A stretch of DNA of 64,000 bases from Aeriscardovia sp. (GTDB lineage: Bacteria; Actinomycetota; Actinomycetes; Actinomycetales; Bifidobacteriaceae): positions 1-64,000 of the forward strand of contig JAGBQM010000014.1 of assembly GCA_017632855.1 (NCBI GenBank). The letters are read 5' to 3'. This document shows, piece after piece, positions 35,261 through 44,537 of this stretch (position 1 is the first letter of the stretch; every line of letters starts with the position of its first letter). The notes beneath the pieces are model-generated. The model searched no databases and was not told where the DNA came from. It worked only from the letters and a program-made list of their open reading frames with translations. Position numbers and translations under genes: made by a program.

Positions 35261-35938
35261 ATGTACAAATTGATTCTTTTGAGGCACGGGGAAAGCCAAT
35301 GGAACCTGGAAAACAGGTTTACCGGATGGGTGGATGTCCCCCTCAGTCAAAACGGCATAAAAGAGGCTCAAAAGGCCGGCGAGATTCTCAAGGCTAACGG
35401 GCTTTATCCCGATTTCCTTTTCACTTCCCTCCTTCAACGCTCCATTGCCACGGCTTTTTACTGCCTTCAGGAAGAAGGAAGGGGCTGGATAGACGTTAAA
35501 AGATCGTGGAGGCTTAACGAAAGGCATTACGGAGCCCTTCAGGGCCGCAACAAGGAGGAAGTGAAAAATGAAGTGGGAGAAGAGCAGTTCATGCTCTGGA
35601 GGCGCTCTTACGACACCCCTCCCAAACCCATAGAAGAAGGGAGCCCCTACAGCCAGGAAGGCGATCCCAAGTACGAGTTCGTGCCAAAAACCGAGTCTTT
35701 AAAAGACGTTTTGGGTCGCCTTGAGCCCTATTGGTACGCTCAGATAGTGCCGGAGCTTGTGCAAAACAAACTGGTGATGGTCTGCGCTCACGGCAATTCC
35801 CTTCGCGCCCTCATAAAAAAACTGAACCACTTGAGCGCTCAAGAGGTTCAGCAGTTAAACCTGCCTACGGCAGAACCCATGCTTTTCGAGCTCGATCACG
35901 ATCTCGAAGTCGTTTCCGAAAAGCACCTGGAACTTTAG
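35261..35938 (+). CDS. gpmA: 2,3-bisphosphoglycerate-dependent phosphoglycerate mutase
   Basis: 225 residues. The phosphohistidine motif is LILLRHGESQWN with His9; the second active-site segments ERHYGALQGRNKEE and AHGNSLRALIK are intact, with the insert typical of cofactor-dependent GpmA. It interconverts 3- and 2-phosphoglycerate in lower glycolysis, feeding the pyruvate kinase encoded at 45.5 kb. The stop codon abuts the stop of a convergent small gene. Confidence 0.94.
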   Translation: MYKLILLRHGESQWNLENRFTGWVDVPLSQNGIKEAQKAGEILKANGLYPDFLFTSLLQRSIATAFYCLQEEGRGWIDVKRSWRLNERHYGALQGRNKEEVKNEVGEEQFMLWRRSYDTPPKPIEEGSPYSQEGDPKYEFVPKTESLKDVLGRLEPYWYAQIVPELVQNKLVMVCAHGNSLRALIKKLNHLSAQEVQQLNLPTAEPMLFELDHDLEVVSEKHLEL

Positions 35939-36217
35939 TCAGTTTTTTCTGTGCCTTCGCTCAGGCTTGCTGTAGTACTTGTCTCTGTAAATAACTTCCC
36001 AAAGCATTAAAAGGACCCCTATCGCCAGGCCGAAGCATGTTATCAAAAGGGCGTATGCGGGGAAAAGGTTCTGAATCAGCATTTCCACTACTGCGACATA
36101 GAGGAAGGCCGCGCCCCACACAATCAGGCCCAGGCCTATGATTACCCTGAGGTTCACCTTGGCAGGCTTGGGATCGGGCTTTCTTTTCTGGGGATTGAAA
36201 AGGGGAGCTAGGCTCAC
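35939..36217 (-). CDS. Small two-helix membrane protein, unknown function
   Basis: 92 residues with a basic, Pro/Lys-rich N-terminus, two hydrophobic segments (about 25-48 and 54-76) and a strongly basic tail (RDKYYSKPERRHRKN). No family recognised. The start overlaps the OsmC stop by four bases (ATGA/GTGA-type junction), so it is probably translated with that gene as the last member of the group starting at the LCP gene. Confidence 0.7.
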   Translation of the reverse strand: MSLAPLFNPQKRKPDPKPAKVNLRVIIGLGLIVWGAAFLYVAVVEMLIQNLFPAYALLITCFGLAIGVLLMLWEVIYRDKYYSKPERRHRKN

Positions 36218-36600
36218 TTTTTCTCTATCTCGACGTTGACTTGGACTTTCGCTCCGCGCTCATAGGTTCTCGCTATGGTGCAGTTCGTCCTTATCGCATC
36301 CTGGACTGCCTGCTCGAGCTTTCCGGGTTCGTCATCCCCCTTTATAAAGAGGGTTTCGCTGAAGGATTCGAAGCGGTTGGACTCTTCGTTGTACTCTCCC
36401 GACACTTCAGCCCTGACTTCGTCTCCCTCAGTCACTCTTCTGGAGCTTAAGATCGCGCATCCCGCCAGCGCAATCTGAGCCACTTCGCCCGGGTCGAACA
36501 CTCCTTCCATGTGGCCCAGCACCATTCTCGCCCCGCTTTGGCTGCGGGCTTCCACGGTGCCGTCTTCAAGCCTGGTAAGCATAATTTTTCTAGTTGCCAT
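36214..36600 (-). CDS. OsmC/Ohr-family protein
   Basis: 128 residues with the two conserved cysteines of the family: C48 in ALAGCAI and C107 in NCTIARTYERGAKV. OsmC-like proteins are small cytoplasmic dimers that reduce organic hydroperoxides with this Cys pair. The YhfA/OsmC branch fits better than Ohr. The gene starts 13 bases after the DUF805 gene and overlaps the next by four. Confidence 0.82.
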   Translation of the reverse strand: MATRKIMLTRLEDGTVEARSQSGARMVLGHMEGVFDPGEVAQIALAGCAILSSRRVTEGDEVRAEVSGEYNEESNRFESFSETLFIKGDDEPGKLEQAVQDAIRTNCTIARTYERGAKVQVNVEIEKK

Positions 36601-36613
36601 TATTCACTCTTTT

Positions 36614-36997
36614 CTAATTCGTTTTGGCGAACCACTCGTCTTTCCAGCGGTCGTCGCGGGTGGGAAGGGCGCACATCACCAGCAAAGCCAGTTCGCCTAA
36701 AACGGGCAAGCAAACGAGCCATGTGAGTTTTCCCGAAAAGCCTCCGTCGTGCAGGCGCCGGCAAGTGAGGGAAAGCACCGGAATAACGATCGCCAGATCC
36801 CACAAGAATACGAGAATCCTCAGCACGTGGCTGGCATCCCCTACCAATATCAGAATTATTCCGATTACGAAGTAAAACAGGAACGCCCACCAGAACTCGC
36901 TTCTTGACGCCGCCCCTTTAAACTGGACGTACTTTTTGAAGAACCTCGCGACAGCCTGCCCAAAAGTGCAGTCGGGCAGCGGATCGTAGTTGTCCAC
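36614..36997 (-). CDS. DUF805 membrane protein
   Basis: 127 residues from a GTG with AAGGGGAAGGA upstream. The signature of DUF805 is clear: FKGAASRSEFWWAFLFYFVIG in the first half and RRLHDGGFSGKLTW in the second; three to four membrane helices. No biochemical function is known for the family. It follows the LCP gene by 27 bases. Confidence 0.85.
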   Translation of the reverse strand: MDNYDPLPDCTFGQAVARFFKKYVQFKGAASRSEFWWAFLFYFVIGIILILVGDASHVLRILVFLWDLAIVIPVLSLTCRRLHDGGFSGKLTWLVCLPVLGELALLVMCALPTRDDRWKDEWFAKTN

Positions 36998-37024
36998 TTT
37001 ATCCTTCCCCTTTACCTTAATCTA

Positions 37025-38209
37025 TCACTGTACGCCGCCCACGGTACCTGCGGGGAGCTTTCCGTTTATTATATTCTGGAACATCTGCTTTGTTTCTGTG
37101 GTATTCCAGAGTATGCAGTCTCCCACCCCGGGCACTTCGTAACCCAGGTCCGAGATATAAGGGATGCCCGTTATTCCGTGATGGGTGGCCTGATAGAAGA
37201 CGTAAGCCATAGTGATGAGGGTGTTGGCGTGGGAAGTATTGTCTATCTTCACGTTTTGAAGGCCTATCTGTATAACCTTGGCCACTTTCTTGAAATTAAG
37301 GTAAAAACTGGGTTTCAGCATGGCGTTGAACATATAGCGGATAAGGATGCGCTGCTGCTGCTCGCGGCCGATGTCTCCTAAGGGATCCGAGTGCCTTTCC
37401 CTGGCGAACGCCAGCGCGGTCTCCCCGTTCATGACCCCGCATCCCGACTTCCACTCAAAGCCCGAATAGGGATCGTCTACAGTCCTGTCGAAACAGACGT
37501 AGACTCCCCCCATGGCGTTTACAACGTCCTCTATGGTGTTGAAATTCGCCCTGACGGCGTGATCTATCTTTACTCCCGTAAGCTGCTCTACCTTTGAAGC
37601 CAAAGCCGGCCAGCCGTAGTCTTCGGCTATGGCGTTAATTTTCATGTAGTAGCCGTTTTCGTAAACCAGGGTGTCTCTGGGAATGGAAATCAGGGCGTCT
37701 TTGCCATGCTTGGGCTTTATTAAAAGCATTATGGTGTCTGTCCTGAATCCCGGAACCGACCCCGCGGCTCCGGTTCCCGCGGCTCCGTCCCTTTGGTCCA
37801 CTCCCGTTATAAGCCAGCTTTCCTCAATGTTGTTTTTGGGCATTGTGGTCAGAGCCTGATAGTGCTGGATCTGGTGATCCACCCACAAGTACAGGCCTCC
37901 GGCTGCGCCCACCAGAAGGAAGATGATGGAAACCAGAATCGTGCACAGAGTTAAAAAAATATGATGCCTTTTATGCGGAAGCTTGCTCGTAAAGCTTACA
38001 TGGCTGCTGCCTTTGGGAAGGCGCCCCCTCTGCTTGCGTTTCTTTCCGCTTACGGCCACCCTCGGGCCTTGAATGGGCGCTCCGTGAAGGTAGGGATTGT
38101 ACTCCTTTTTTACAGGAGCCGCCTTTTTAGGCCGCTGGTACGAGCCTGAGGAAGGTAAGAAGCTGGGCGGATCGGTGAAGGAGTCATCATCCGGGAAATC
38201 TGGCGTCAT
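37025..38209 (-). CDS. LytR-CpsA-Psr (LCP) family cell-wall glycopolymer ligase
   Basis: 394 residues: a basic, Pro-rich cytoplasmic N-terminus (~1-85), one membrane helix (~88-110) and an extracytoplasmic LCP domain. Family motifs include RTDTIMLL, DALISIPRDTLV, KINAIAEDYGWPALASKVEQLTGVKIDHAV, VNAMGGVYVCFD, NGETALAFARERH and GDIGREQQQRILI, which provide the conserved Arg and Asp residues that bind the polyprenyl pyrophosphate. LCP enzymes transfer lipid-linked glycopolymers to peptidoglycan. AAAGGA precedes the ATG. Confidence 0.93.
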   Translation of the reverse strand: MTPDFPDDDSFTDPPSFLPSSGSYQRPKKAAPVKKEYNPYLHGAPIQGPRVAVSGKKRKQRGRLPKGSSHVSFTSKLPHKRHHIFLTLCTILVSIIFLLVGAAGGLYLWVDHQIQHYQALTTMPKNNIEESWLITGVDQRDGAAGTGAAGSVPGFRTDTIMLLIKPKHGKDALISIPRDTLVYENGYYMKINAIAEDYGWPALASKVEQLTGVKIDHAVRANFNTIEDVVNAMGGVYVCFDRTVDDPYSGFEWKSGCGVMNGETALAFARERHSDPLGDIGREQQQRILIRYMFNAMLKPSFYLNFKKVAKVIQIGLQNVKIDNTSHANTLITMAYVFYQATHHGITGIPYISDLGYEVPGVGDCILWNTTETKQMFQNIINGKLPAGTVGGVQ

Positions 38210-38298
38210 CGCATCCTTTCTTCGGGCTGCCTGCAGGAGGTCAAAAGTTCAATCAAATTTTACAGTAAGGAAAATACAGGAAAGTTTGTAATCCCGTT

Positions 38299-38694
38299 TC
38301 AGGAGTCGAACCCGAAATCGGGATCTATGTCTTCGGGCCTTTCGTTGAAAATTTCGGCCAGCCTCAGCACCATTTCCCCCTCTATGGCCTCGTTAAGGGA
38401 GGATTCGTCCGCGCAGTTTTCGGCCAGAGTCCTGCTGTAGAGGACGATCCTGAATTTGCCCCCCTTCTCCCCCTCCTTTACGGCCGAATAGAGGTTCTCT
38501 CCGCTTTCAAGGCAAAGAAAGGGGGGCAATTCCTGAATCTGCACCTCCACCATGCGTCCGAATCTGGAATCTTTCCTCCAAAGCCTGCGCATTTGAATGG
38601 CCGTCAGCCTTTCAAACTTTCCCGCGCTCGTCCTGTAATAGGGAAGCTTTCCCGGAAAAGCGCCCGTACGGCCCCTGTCGTGCCTGTCTCTCAC
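38299..38694 (-). CDS. Zincin-like (metallopeptidase-family) protein lacking HExxH
   Basis: 131 residues. The opening RDRHDRGRTGAFPGKLPYYRTSAGKFERL and the C-terminal E--VLRLAEIFNERPEDIDPDFG match an actinobacterial branch of the metallopeptidase-like family in which the zinc-binding HExxH is absent. Not expected to be an active protease; function unknown. It starts at a GTG overlapping the stop of the response-regulator gene by four bases, so the two are translationally coupled. Confidence 0.7.
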   Translation of the reverse strand: MRDRHDRGRTGAFPGKLPYYRTSAGKFERLTAIQMRRLWRKDSRFGRMVEVQIQELPPFLCLESGENLYSAVKEGEKGGKFRIVLYSRTLAENCADESSLNEAIEGEMVLRLAEIFNERPEDIDPDFGFDS

Positions 38695-39407
38695 TTCCCC
38701 TTCCTTTCCGCTTTTTCCTTTTCCAAAGCGTACCCCACTCCCCTAACAGTCCTTATTGCAGCGGGTCTGATTTTCTTTCTGATTTCCTTTATGTGGGTGT
38801 CTATGAAGCGCAGGGACTGAAAAGCGTCGGAGCTCTGGATCATGGAGGCTATTTCTTCTCTTTTCAAGGCTTCTCCCGGCCGCTTGGCCAGAGAAAGGAG
38901 AATGTCGAATTCGGTTTTTGTAAGGTTTACTTTCCTTTCCCCGACTTCAACCTCCCTGCCTGAGGGATCTATATATAGTTCCCCCCTCCGGATGGCCCTC
39001 TTGCCGTAACCCAGCCTGGTTTTATCCATGCGCCTGAAAAGAGCCATGCACTCCGCTTCTACAATCCTCTCCGATACGGGCTTTTCCAAATATGCGTCAA
39101 CTCCCATTCCCAGGCATATTACCTCATCAGCTTCGTCGGTTTTAGAGGAGAGGAGGACTATCAGGGGGCTTTGGACGGACATCATGAAATAGAGCGCGTC
39201 CTTTCCGTCCATATCGCACAGTTCCCTGTCAAGCACAATAAGATCCGGCTCGAAAGAAGCGCAGGCCTCCAAAGCCTCTTTTCCGCTTCCCGCCGCCCTT
39301 ACTTCCCACCCTTTTTTTCTCCTAAACCTTTCTTCAAGGGTAGAGCGAATGCCAAAAACGCTTTCAACTAAAAGGATCTTCTTGCTTTCTCCATTTTCTT
39401 CGTTCAT
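38691..39407 (-). CDS. OmpR-family response regulator, no adjacent histidine kinase
   Basis: 238 residues: a receiver domain (about 10-125) with the phospho-acceptor Asp60 in LIVLDRELCDMDG and the conserved Lys in LEKPVSE, then a winged-helix DNA-binding domain (about 140-228: LTKTEFDILLSLAKRPGEALKREEI, DTHIKEIRKKI, IRTVRGVGYAL). No histidine kinase gene is in the window. The gene is divergent from carD across 149 bases that include the perfect palindrome AAATCATGATTT (39431-39442), a possible operator. Confidence 0.88.
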   Translation of the reverse strand: MNEENGESKKILLVESVFGIRSTLEERFRRKKGWEVRAAGSGKEALEACASFEPDLIVLDRELCDMDGKDALYFMMSVQSPLIVLLSSKTDEADEVICLGMGVDAYLEKPVSERIVEAECMALFRRMDKTRLGYGKRAIRRGELYIDPSGREVEVGERKVNLTKTEFDILLSLAKRPGEALKREEIASMIQSSDAFQSLRFIDTHIKEIRKKIRPAAIRTVRGVGYALEKEKAERKGK

Positions 39408-39430
39408 TTTTACCCCCTTCCCTTCGCCTT

Positions 39431-39442
39431 AAATCATGATTT
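39431..39442. promoter_or_regulatory. 12-bp palindrome between the regulator and carD
   Basis: AAATCATGATTT is a perfect palindrome 24 bases upstream of the response-regulator start. It could be a dimer binding site for autoregulation; nothing else supports this. Confidence 0.3.
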
Positions 39443-39556
39443 TGGTGCCATAAATTTAAAAAATTCATTAAAATCCTATGTATTCCCAGAGAGAGCATTT
39501 AAGATGTAAGAGATAAGGGCTTAGAGCCTCTTTCCAAGATTTATTTAGAGGATGGT

Positions 39557-40063
39557 ATGTCTTACAGTGAGGGAGACATCGTTGTCTATCCAAGACACGG
39601 ATGTTGCAAAGTAATAGGCACTGAAAACAGGAATAATACTGTTTACATAAAGCTCAAAACTATATCCGAACTCAACAATGATTTAACAATCATGATTCCG
39701 GTCAGAAACCTGGACATGATTGGAGTGAGGGATGTAATCTCCCCCGAAAAGGCCGATGAAATCTTAGAGCTCCTCAAAACGGAGCGGGTGGAAGAGAAAA
39801 AGATGAATTGGTCTAAAAGATTTAAAGCAAACCAGGAAAAGATATACAGCGGGGATTTGGAACAGATTGCGGAAGTGGTAAGGGATCTGTCCAGAAAAGA
39901 CGCCGATATGGCGAATGGGGAAAAGAAGATTCTCTCTCAGGCCAGGGATATCCTCTACACCGAGATCGCAATCAGCAAGAACATGGACAAAGAGGAAATT
40001 GCGAAAATGTTCGAAGAAGGGGAAGAAGAGGCAGAAGCAAAGCAGGCAGATGGCCAGGATTGA
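39557..40063 (+). CDS. carD: CarD-family RNA polymerase-binding regulator
   Basis: 168 residues. N-terminal Tudor-like RNAP-interacting domain (MSYSEGDIVVYPRHGCCKVIG, LKTISELNNDLTIMIPVRN) and a helical C-terminal DNA-binding domain including W-KRFKANQEKI--GD--QIAEVVRDL--KD-----GEK. CarD stabilises open promoter complexes with the primary sigma factor, especially at rRNA promoters. GAGG lies seven bases upstream of the ATG. The 3' end overlaps folD by 14 bases. Confidence 0.94.
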   Translation: MSYSEGDIVVYPRHGCCKVIGTENRNNTVYIKLKTISELNNDLTIMIPVRNLDMIGVRDVISPEKADEILELLKTERVEEKKMNWSKRFKANQEKIYSGDLEQIAEVVRDLSRKDADMANGEKKILSQARDILYTEIAISKNMDKEEIAKMFEEGEEEAEAKQADGQD

Positions 40064-40904
40064 CGGCAGGGCTCTGGCCGACAAAATTTTTGAAGATTTA
40101 AAGGCGAAGGCGGATAGCCTAAGATCCGGCGGACTCAACCCCTCCCTGAAAGTGATAATGGTCGGAGAAGATCCCGGATCCTTATCCTATATCCGAGGCA
40201 AAGAAAAGGACTGCAGCAGGGTGGGGGTGGAGTTCTCCCGCCTTTTGCTTCCCTCAGGCTCCAGCGAATCTGAAGTCAAAGAAGCGGTAGAGGAATGCAA
40301 TGGCGACCCCAAAGTTTCCGCCTTTATAGTCCAGCTCCCCCTTCCCGGCCTCGATCCCCTTCCGGTCCTTTCAAAAATAGATCCGAGAAAAGACGCTGAC
40401 GGGCTTTCTCCCATTTCCGTTTCGCGCCTTGACGCCGGAAGGCCTAAAATCGTGCCGTGCACGGCTTTGGCTGTTTGGGAAATGCTGAAATCAGAAGGCA
40501 TAGAGGTCGAGGGCAAAGACATATGCGTTGTGGGGCGGGGGCTTACTTCCGGAAGGCCCATCTCTGCTTTTTTAACCTGCCTTAATGCCACCGTTACCCT
40601 TGCCCACAGCCGCACCCGCAATCTTGAAAAGTACACGAGAAGATCGGAAATCATAGTTTCATGCGTGGGCCGGGGCCACTTTATCAAGCCTGACTTCATC
40701 TCTTCGGGATCCGTACTGGTCGACGTGGGTTTCTTCATGAAAGACGGAAAACTGATGGGGGACTTCGATCCGTCCTGCTTTGAGAAGGCTTCGTTTTACA
40801 CGACGGTCCCCGGAGGAGTGGGGCCGATGACCCGCGCGATGCTGATTTACAACGTACTGGAACTTTGCTCCAGTTTGGCAAACAACCAAAATGACTTATC
40901 ATAA
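40050..40904 (+). CDS. folD: Bifunctional methylene-tetrahydrofolate dehydrogenase/cyclohydrolase
   Basis: 284 residues from the ATG at 40050, inside the carD 3' end. Recognised by MVGEDPGSLSYIRGKEKDCSRVG with the catalytic Tyr/Lys pair, FIVQLPLPG, KDADGLSP, PCTALAVWEML, the NADP loop VVGRGLTSGRPI, and TTVPGGVGPMTRAMLIYN at the C-terminus. It converts 5,10-methylene-THF to 10-formyl-THF for purine and fMet-tRNA synthesis. One change from the usual Rossmann text (GRSxxVGxP is GRGLTSGRP) is seen also in other actinobacterial FolD. Confidence 0.93.
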   Translation: MARIDGRALADKIFEDLKAKADSLRSGGLNPSLKVIMVGEDPGSLSYIRGKEKDCSRVGVEFSRLLLPSGSSESEVKEAVEECNGDPKVSAFIVQLPLPGLDPLPVLSKIDPRKDADGLSPISVSRLDAGRPKIVPCTALAVWEMLKSEGIEVEGKDICVVGRGLTSGRPISAFLTCLNATVTLAHSRTRNLEKYTRRSEIIVSCVGRGHFIKPDFISSGSVLVDVGFFMKDGKLMGDFDPSCFEKASFYTTVPGGVGPMTRAMLIYNVLELCSSLANNQNDLS

Positions 40905-40978
40905 GTCAGTAAGTTCTCGCCAGAGGCTTTCCTGACCTTTCCGGAGTTGTGCGGCTTCCCGTGTTTCTGAGTCGCATG

Positions 40979-40992
40979 GCCCTGAAAAGGGC
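40979..40992 (+). other. GNRA hairpin in the rpsA leader
   Basis: GCCCT-GAAA-AGGGC sits 32 bases before the rpsA ATG in a 119-base leader. S1 often controls its own translation through leader structure in other bacteria; here that is only a suggestion. Confidence 0.3.
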
Positions 40993-41023
40993 AGAGTAGC
41001 ACGACTAAAAAGAAACACTCTTT

Positions 41024-42487
41024 ATGACAGAAAATTTGCATGACGTGCCCCAGGTAGCCGTAAACGATATCGGCACTAAAGAGGACCTTATAAAGGCCGT
41101 TACGAGCACCGTAAAGAACTTTAACGAGGGCGACCTCGTCATAGGCTCTGTAGTAAGAATTGGACGTGACGAAGTACTGCTCGATATAGGCTACAAGACG
41201 GAAGGCGTCATTCCTGCCAAAGAGCTCTCCATTAAGAAGGACGCAGATCCGGAAGACGTGGTAAAGCTCGGAGACGAAATTGAAGCCCTCGTCATCACCA
41301 AAGAGGACAAAGAGGGCCGCCTTATGCTCTCCAAGAAGAGGGCTCAGTACGAGCGCGCTTGGGGAGAGATAGAGAAGATCAAGGAAGCCGACGGAGTGGT
41401 GGAAGGCACCATCATAGAAACCGTCAAGGGCGGATTGATAGTCGATATAGGCCTGCGCGGATTCCTCCCCGCCTCCCTTGTGGAAATGAGGAGGGTAAGG
41501 GATCTCGCCCCCTACATCGGACAGACCATCAAGGCCAAGATTTTGGAGCTGGACAAGAACCGCAACAACGTGGTCCTTTCCCGCAGGCAGTACCTCGAAG
41601 AGACCCAGTCCGAGGTGCGCGAGGCCTTTATGAACCAGCTCAAGAAGGGCCAGATTTGCGAAGGGACGGTCAGTTCCATCGTGCAGTTCGGAGCATTCGT
41701 GGATCTGGGCGGAGTAGACGGCCTCATCCACGTTTCCGAGCTCAGCTGGAAGCATATAGATCACCCCTCCGACGTAGTGAAGGTGGGGCAGAAGGTCACT
41801 GTAGAAGTTCTAGACATCGACGTGGAGAGGGAGCGCATCAGCCTTTCGCTCAAGGCCACCCAGGAAGATCCTTGGCAGCGCTTCGCCCGCACTCACGTTC
41901 CCGGGCAGATTGTCAAGGGCAAAGTGACTAAGATCGTCCAGTTCGGGGTGTTTGTATCCCTGGCAGACGAAATCGAGGGCCTCATCCACATTTCCGAGCT
42001 CACCGATCACCACATCACCAACCCTGCCTCCGTGGTATCCCCCGGAGAAGAAATTTTCGTCAAGGTTATAGACGTGGATCTCGACAGGTGCCGCGTCTCC
42101 CTTTCGCTTAGGCAGGCAAACGAAGCCGTGAACCTTGCCTCCAACGACTTCGACCCCGCCCTTTACGGCATGACGGCCGAGTATGACGAGAACGGAAACT
42201 ACAAGTATCCTGAAGGGTTCGATCCGGAGTCCAATGAATGGCTTCCCGGATATGAAAAGCAGAGGGAAGAGTGGGAGGCTGAATATGCCGCAGCCCGCAA
42301 CCTCTGGCTGGAGCACAGGCAGTTTGTGGTAAAGCAAAGGGCCTATGAACTCGAGAACGCCGAAAAGGAACAGGAAGAGGAAGCCCCCAAGGCCATAGAA
42401 GCCTCCGGAGAAGAGAGCGCCCAGAGCGCCCTTATGAACAACGGCAAGCTCGCAGAACTTAAAGAGCAGCTTTCCGAAGAAGCCTAA
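41024..42487 (+). CDS. rpsA: 30S ribosomal protein S1
   Basis: 487 residues with four S1 RNA-binding domains (about 30-105, 120-190, 205-280 and 290-365), each ending in a strand of the type DVDLDRCRVSLSLR. Domains 3 and 4 are the best conserved (GAFVDLGGVDGLIHVSELSWKHIDHPSDVVKVGQKV and GVFVSLADEIEGLIHISEL). The C-terminus is acidic and Glu/Ala-rich. S1 recruits mRNA to the ribosome; the four-domain form is standard in actinobacteria. Confidence 0.96.
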   Translation: MTENLHDVPQVAVNDIGTKEDLIKAVTSTVKNFNEGDLVIGSVVRIGRDEVLLDIGYKTEGVIPAKELSIKKDADPEDVVKLGDEIEALVITKEDKEGRLMLSKKRAQYERAWGEIEKIKEADGVVEGTIIETVKGGLIVDIGLRGFLPASLVEMRRVRDLAPYIGQTIKAKILELDKNRNNVVLSRRQYLEETQSEVREAFMNQLKKGQICEGTVSSIVQFGAFVDLGGVDGLIHVSELSWKHIDHPSDVVKVGQKVTVEVLDIDVERERISLSLKATQEDPWQRFARTHVPGQIVKGKVTKIVQFGVFVSLADEIEGLIHISELTDHHITNPASVVSPGEEIFVKVIDVDLDRCRVSLSLRQANEAVNLASNDFDPALYGMTAEYDENGNYKYPEGFDPESNEWLPGYEKQREEWEAEYAAARNLWLEHRQFVVKQRAYELENAEKEQEEEAPKAIEASGEESAQSALMNNGKLAELKEQLSEEA

Positions 42488-42506
42488 TTTCTCGCACTAC
42501 CATTGA

Positions 42507-42527
42507 TTGAGGGCGCATAACCCTCAA
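42507..42527 (+). terminator. Stem-loop between rpsA and uvrB
   Basis: TTGAGGG-CGCATAA-CCCTCAA is a perfect 7-bp stem with a 7-base loop, 20 bases after the rpsA stop. There is no T run, so it may be an mRNA-stabilising hairpin or weak attenuator. Confidence 0.4.
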
Positions 42528-42540
42528 AACAGGTAGAAAT

Positions 42541-44532
42541 ATGGCAATAGAGAAATTTCGCAAAGATTTTACAGTCAATGAAAATTGGAAACCTTCAGGC
42601 GATCAGCCTCATGCGATAGAGCAGATAGCCGAAAGGTTTAAGTCCGGCCAAAGAGACGTGGTCCTAATGGGGGCCACCGGCACCGGAAAGAGCGCTACGG
42701 CCGCCTGGGTAATAGAAAAGCTTAACAAGCCCACCTTGGTGGTAGAGCCGAATAAGACCCTTGCGGCGCAAATGTGCCAGGAACTTCGTTCCCTTTTTCC
42801 GCAAAATTCCGTAAATTACTTCGTCAGCTACTACGATTATTACCAGCCTGAAGCTTATATACCCCAAAGCGACACCCATATAGAAAAAGACGCATCAATA
42901 AACGAAGAGGTAGACAGGCTCCGCCATGCCGCTACGGCTTCCGTCCTTACAAGGCAAGACTGCGTGGTAGTGTGTACGGTCTCCTGCCTTTACGGCCTTG
43001 GCTCTCCAAAAGAATATCTGGCGCAAATGTTAAACATCTCCCTTGGAGACCAAACAGACAGGCAGACTCTTCTTAAGCGCTTCGTTTCCATGCAATACAA
43101 AAGAAATGACGCAAACCTGCAAAGGGGATCCTTTAGAGTACGGGGCGGGACTGTAGACATAATTCCGGCTTATTTGGACAAAATCGTCAGGATAGAGCTT
43201 TTTGGAAACCGGGTAGAAGCTATAGAGCTTTTGGATCCCGTCAGCGGCAAAGTGGAAGACAGGCCTTCGAATGCGGCCATCTTTCCTGCAACGGAATACG
43301 TGTCAAACGAGGAGCAGAGAAAAAGGGCCATCAAAGAAATCAGAAGCGAGCTTAAGTCCCAGCTCGCTTATTTTCGCTCCCGCGGCAAGCTTTTAGAGGC
43401 CGAGAGGCTGGAAGAAAGGGTAAATTACGATTTGGAATCCATTAAAAACATAGGGTTTTGCCCGGGAATTGAAAACTATTCCAGATTTTTTGACGGAAGA
43501 AAGCCCGGGGAAGCCCCCAATACCCTTATGGATTTCTTCCCGGATGACTTTTTGACCATAATAGACGAATCCCACATCACCCTCCCCCAGATAAGGGGCA
43601 TGTACGAAGGGGACAGATCCCGAAAAAGAACCCTTGTAGATTATGGCTTCAGGCTTCCCAGCGCCTGCGACAACAGGCCCCTTACGGAGTCGGAGTTCAA
43701 TTCCAAACGAGGCCAGACCCTTTACCTTTCCGCCACTCCGGGACCGGATGAACTGGAAAGGAGCGGAGGAAAGGTAGTAGAGCAAATCATAAGACCCACG
43801 GGCCTTTTGGATCCCAAAGTGGAAGTCAGAAGCGAAAAAGGGCAGGTAGAGGATCTTATAAAGGAAATAAAGGCGAGAAAAAAGAAGGGCGAAAAAGTCC
43901 TCGTAACTACCCTCACCAAAAAAATGGCCGAAGACCTCTCCACCTTCTTCAGAGAGGAAGGGATAAAGTCCGAGTACCTTCATTCCGACATTCCCACCCT
44001 CGACAGGCTAGAAATTCTAGGCAAGCTTCAGGATGGGAGCCTGGATGCGGTTGTGGGGATAAACCTTCTAAGGGAAGGGCTGGATCTGCCTTCAGTTTCC
44101 TTGGTTGCCATACTTGATGCCGACAAAGAGGGCTTTTTAAGGTCTTTTACCAGCCTTATCCAAATAATCGGGAGGGCTGCAAGGAACGTAGACGGAACCG
44201 TGATAATGTATGCCTCCTCTGTGACTTCCGCCATGAAGGAGGCCATAGTAGAGACGAATCGCAGGCGGAAAAAGCAGCTGGAATGGAATGAAAAAGAGGG
44301 CGTCGTGCCGAAGTCCATTAAAAAGAAGGAGGCAGGCCCTGCCCTTGTAACCAAGAAGAAAGAACATCCCGCCAAAAAGCGCATTTACGCCCAGCTAAAA
44401 GAAACTTCCGATCCGAAAGAGATTTACGAAAAGATGATGGAGGCATCGAAGAATATGGATTTTGAACAGGCGGCGGCTTTAAGAGACGAGTTGGAAGAAA
44501 TGGGAGTGGATTTCAGAAACTTCAAAAAATAA
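42541..44532 (+). CDS. uvrB: Excinuclease ABC subunit B
   Basis: 663 residues. Helicase motifs: Walker [15 protein letters not shown], the beta-hairpin region [21 protein letters not shown] that inserts between DNA strands, [71 protein letters not shown] and QIIGRAARN. The C-terminal UVR motif ([18 protein letters not shown]) binds UvrC. It verifies damage in nucleotide excision repair. The gene is slightly shorter than in many actinobacteria but complete. Confidence 0.97.
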   Translation: MAIEKFRKDFTVNENWKPSGDQPHAIEQIAERFKSGQRDVVLMGATGTGKSATAAWVIEKLNKPTLVVEPNKTLAAQMCQELRSLFPQNSVNYFVSYYDYYQPEAYIPQSDTHIEKDASINEEVDRLRHAATASVLTRQDCVVVCTVSCLYGLGSPKEYLAQMLNISLGDQTDRQTLLKRFVSMQYKRNDANLQRGSFRVRGGTVDIIPAYLDKIVRIELFGNRVEAIELLDPVSGKVEDRPSNAAIFPATEYVSNEEQRKRAIKEIRSELKSQLAYFRSRGKLLEAERLEERVNYDLESIKNIGFCPGIENYSRFFDGRKPGEAPNTLMDFFPDDFLTIIDESHITLPQIRGMYEGDRSRKRTLVDYGFRLPSACDNRPLTESEFNSKRGQTLYLSATPGPDELERSGGKVVEQIIRPTGLLDPKVEVRSEKGQVEDLIKEIKARKKKGEKVLVTTLTKKMAEDLSTFFREEGIKSEYLHSDIPTLDRLEILGKLQDGSLDAVVGINLLREGLDLPSVSLVAILDADKEGFLRSFTSLIQIIGRAARNVDGTVIMYASSVTSAMKEAIVETNRRRKKQLEWNEKEGVVPKSIKKKEAGPALVTKKKEHPAKKRIYAQLKETSDPKEIYEKMMEASKNMDFEQAAALRDELEEMGVDFRNFKK

Positions 44533-44537
44533 CTCCC

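Noticed and set aside
38299-38694. Metallopeptidase-family protein without HExxH as a new degenerate enzyme
   Set aside because: The actinobacterial branch that begins RDRH-RG-RG generally lacks the zinc motif, so this is a family trait and not a local loss.
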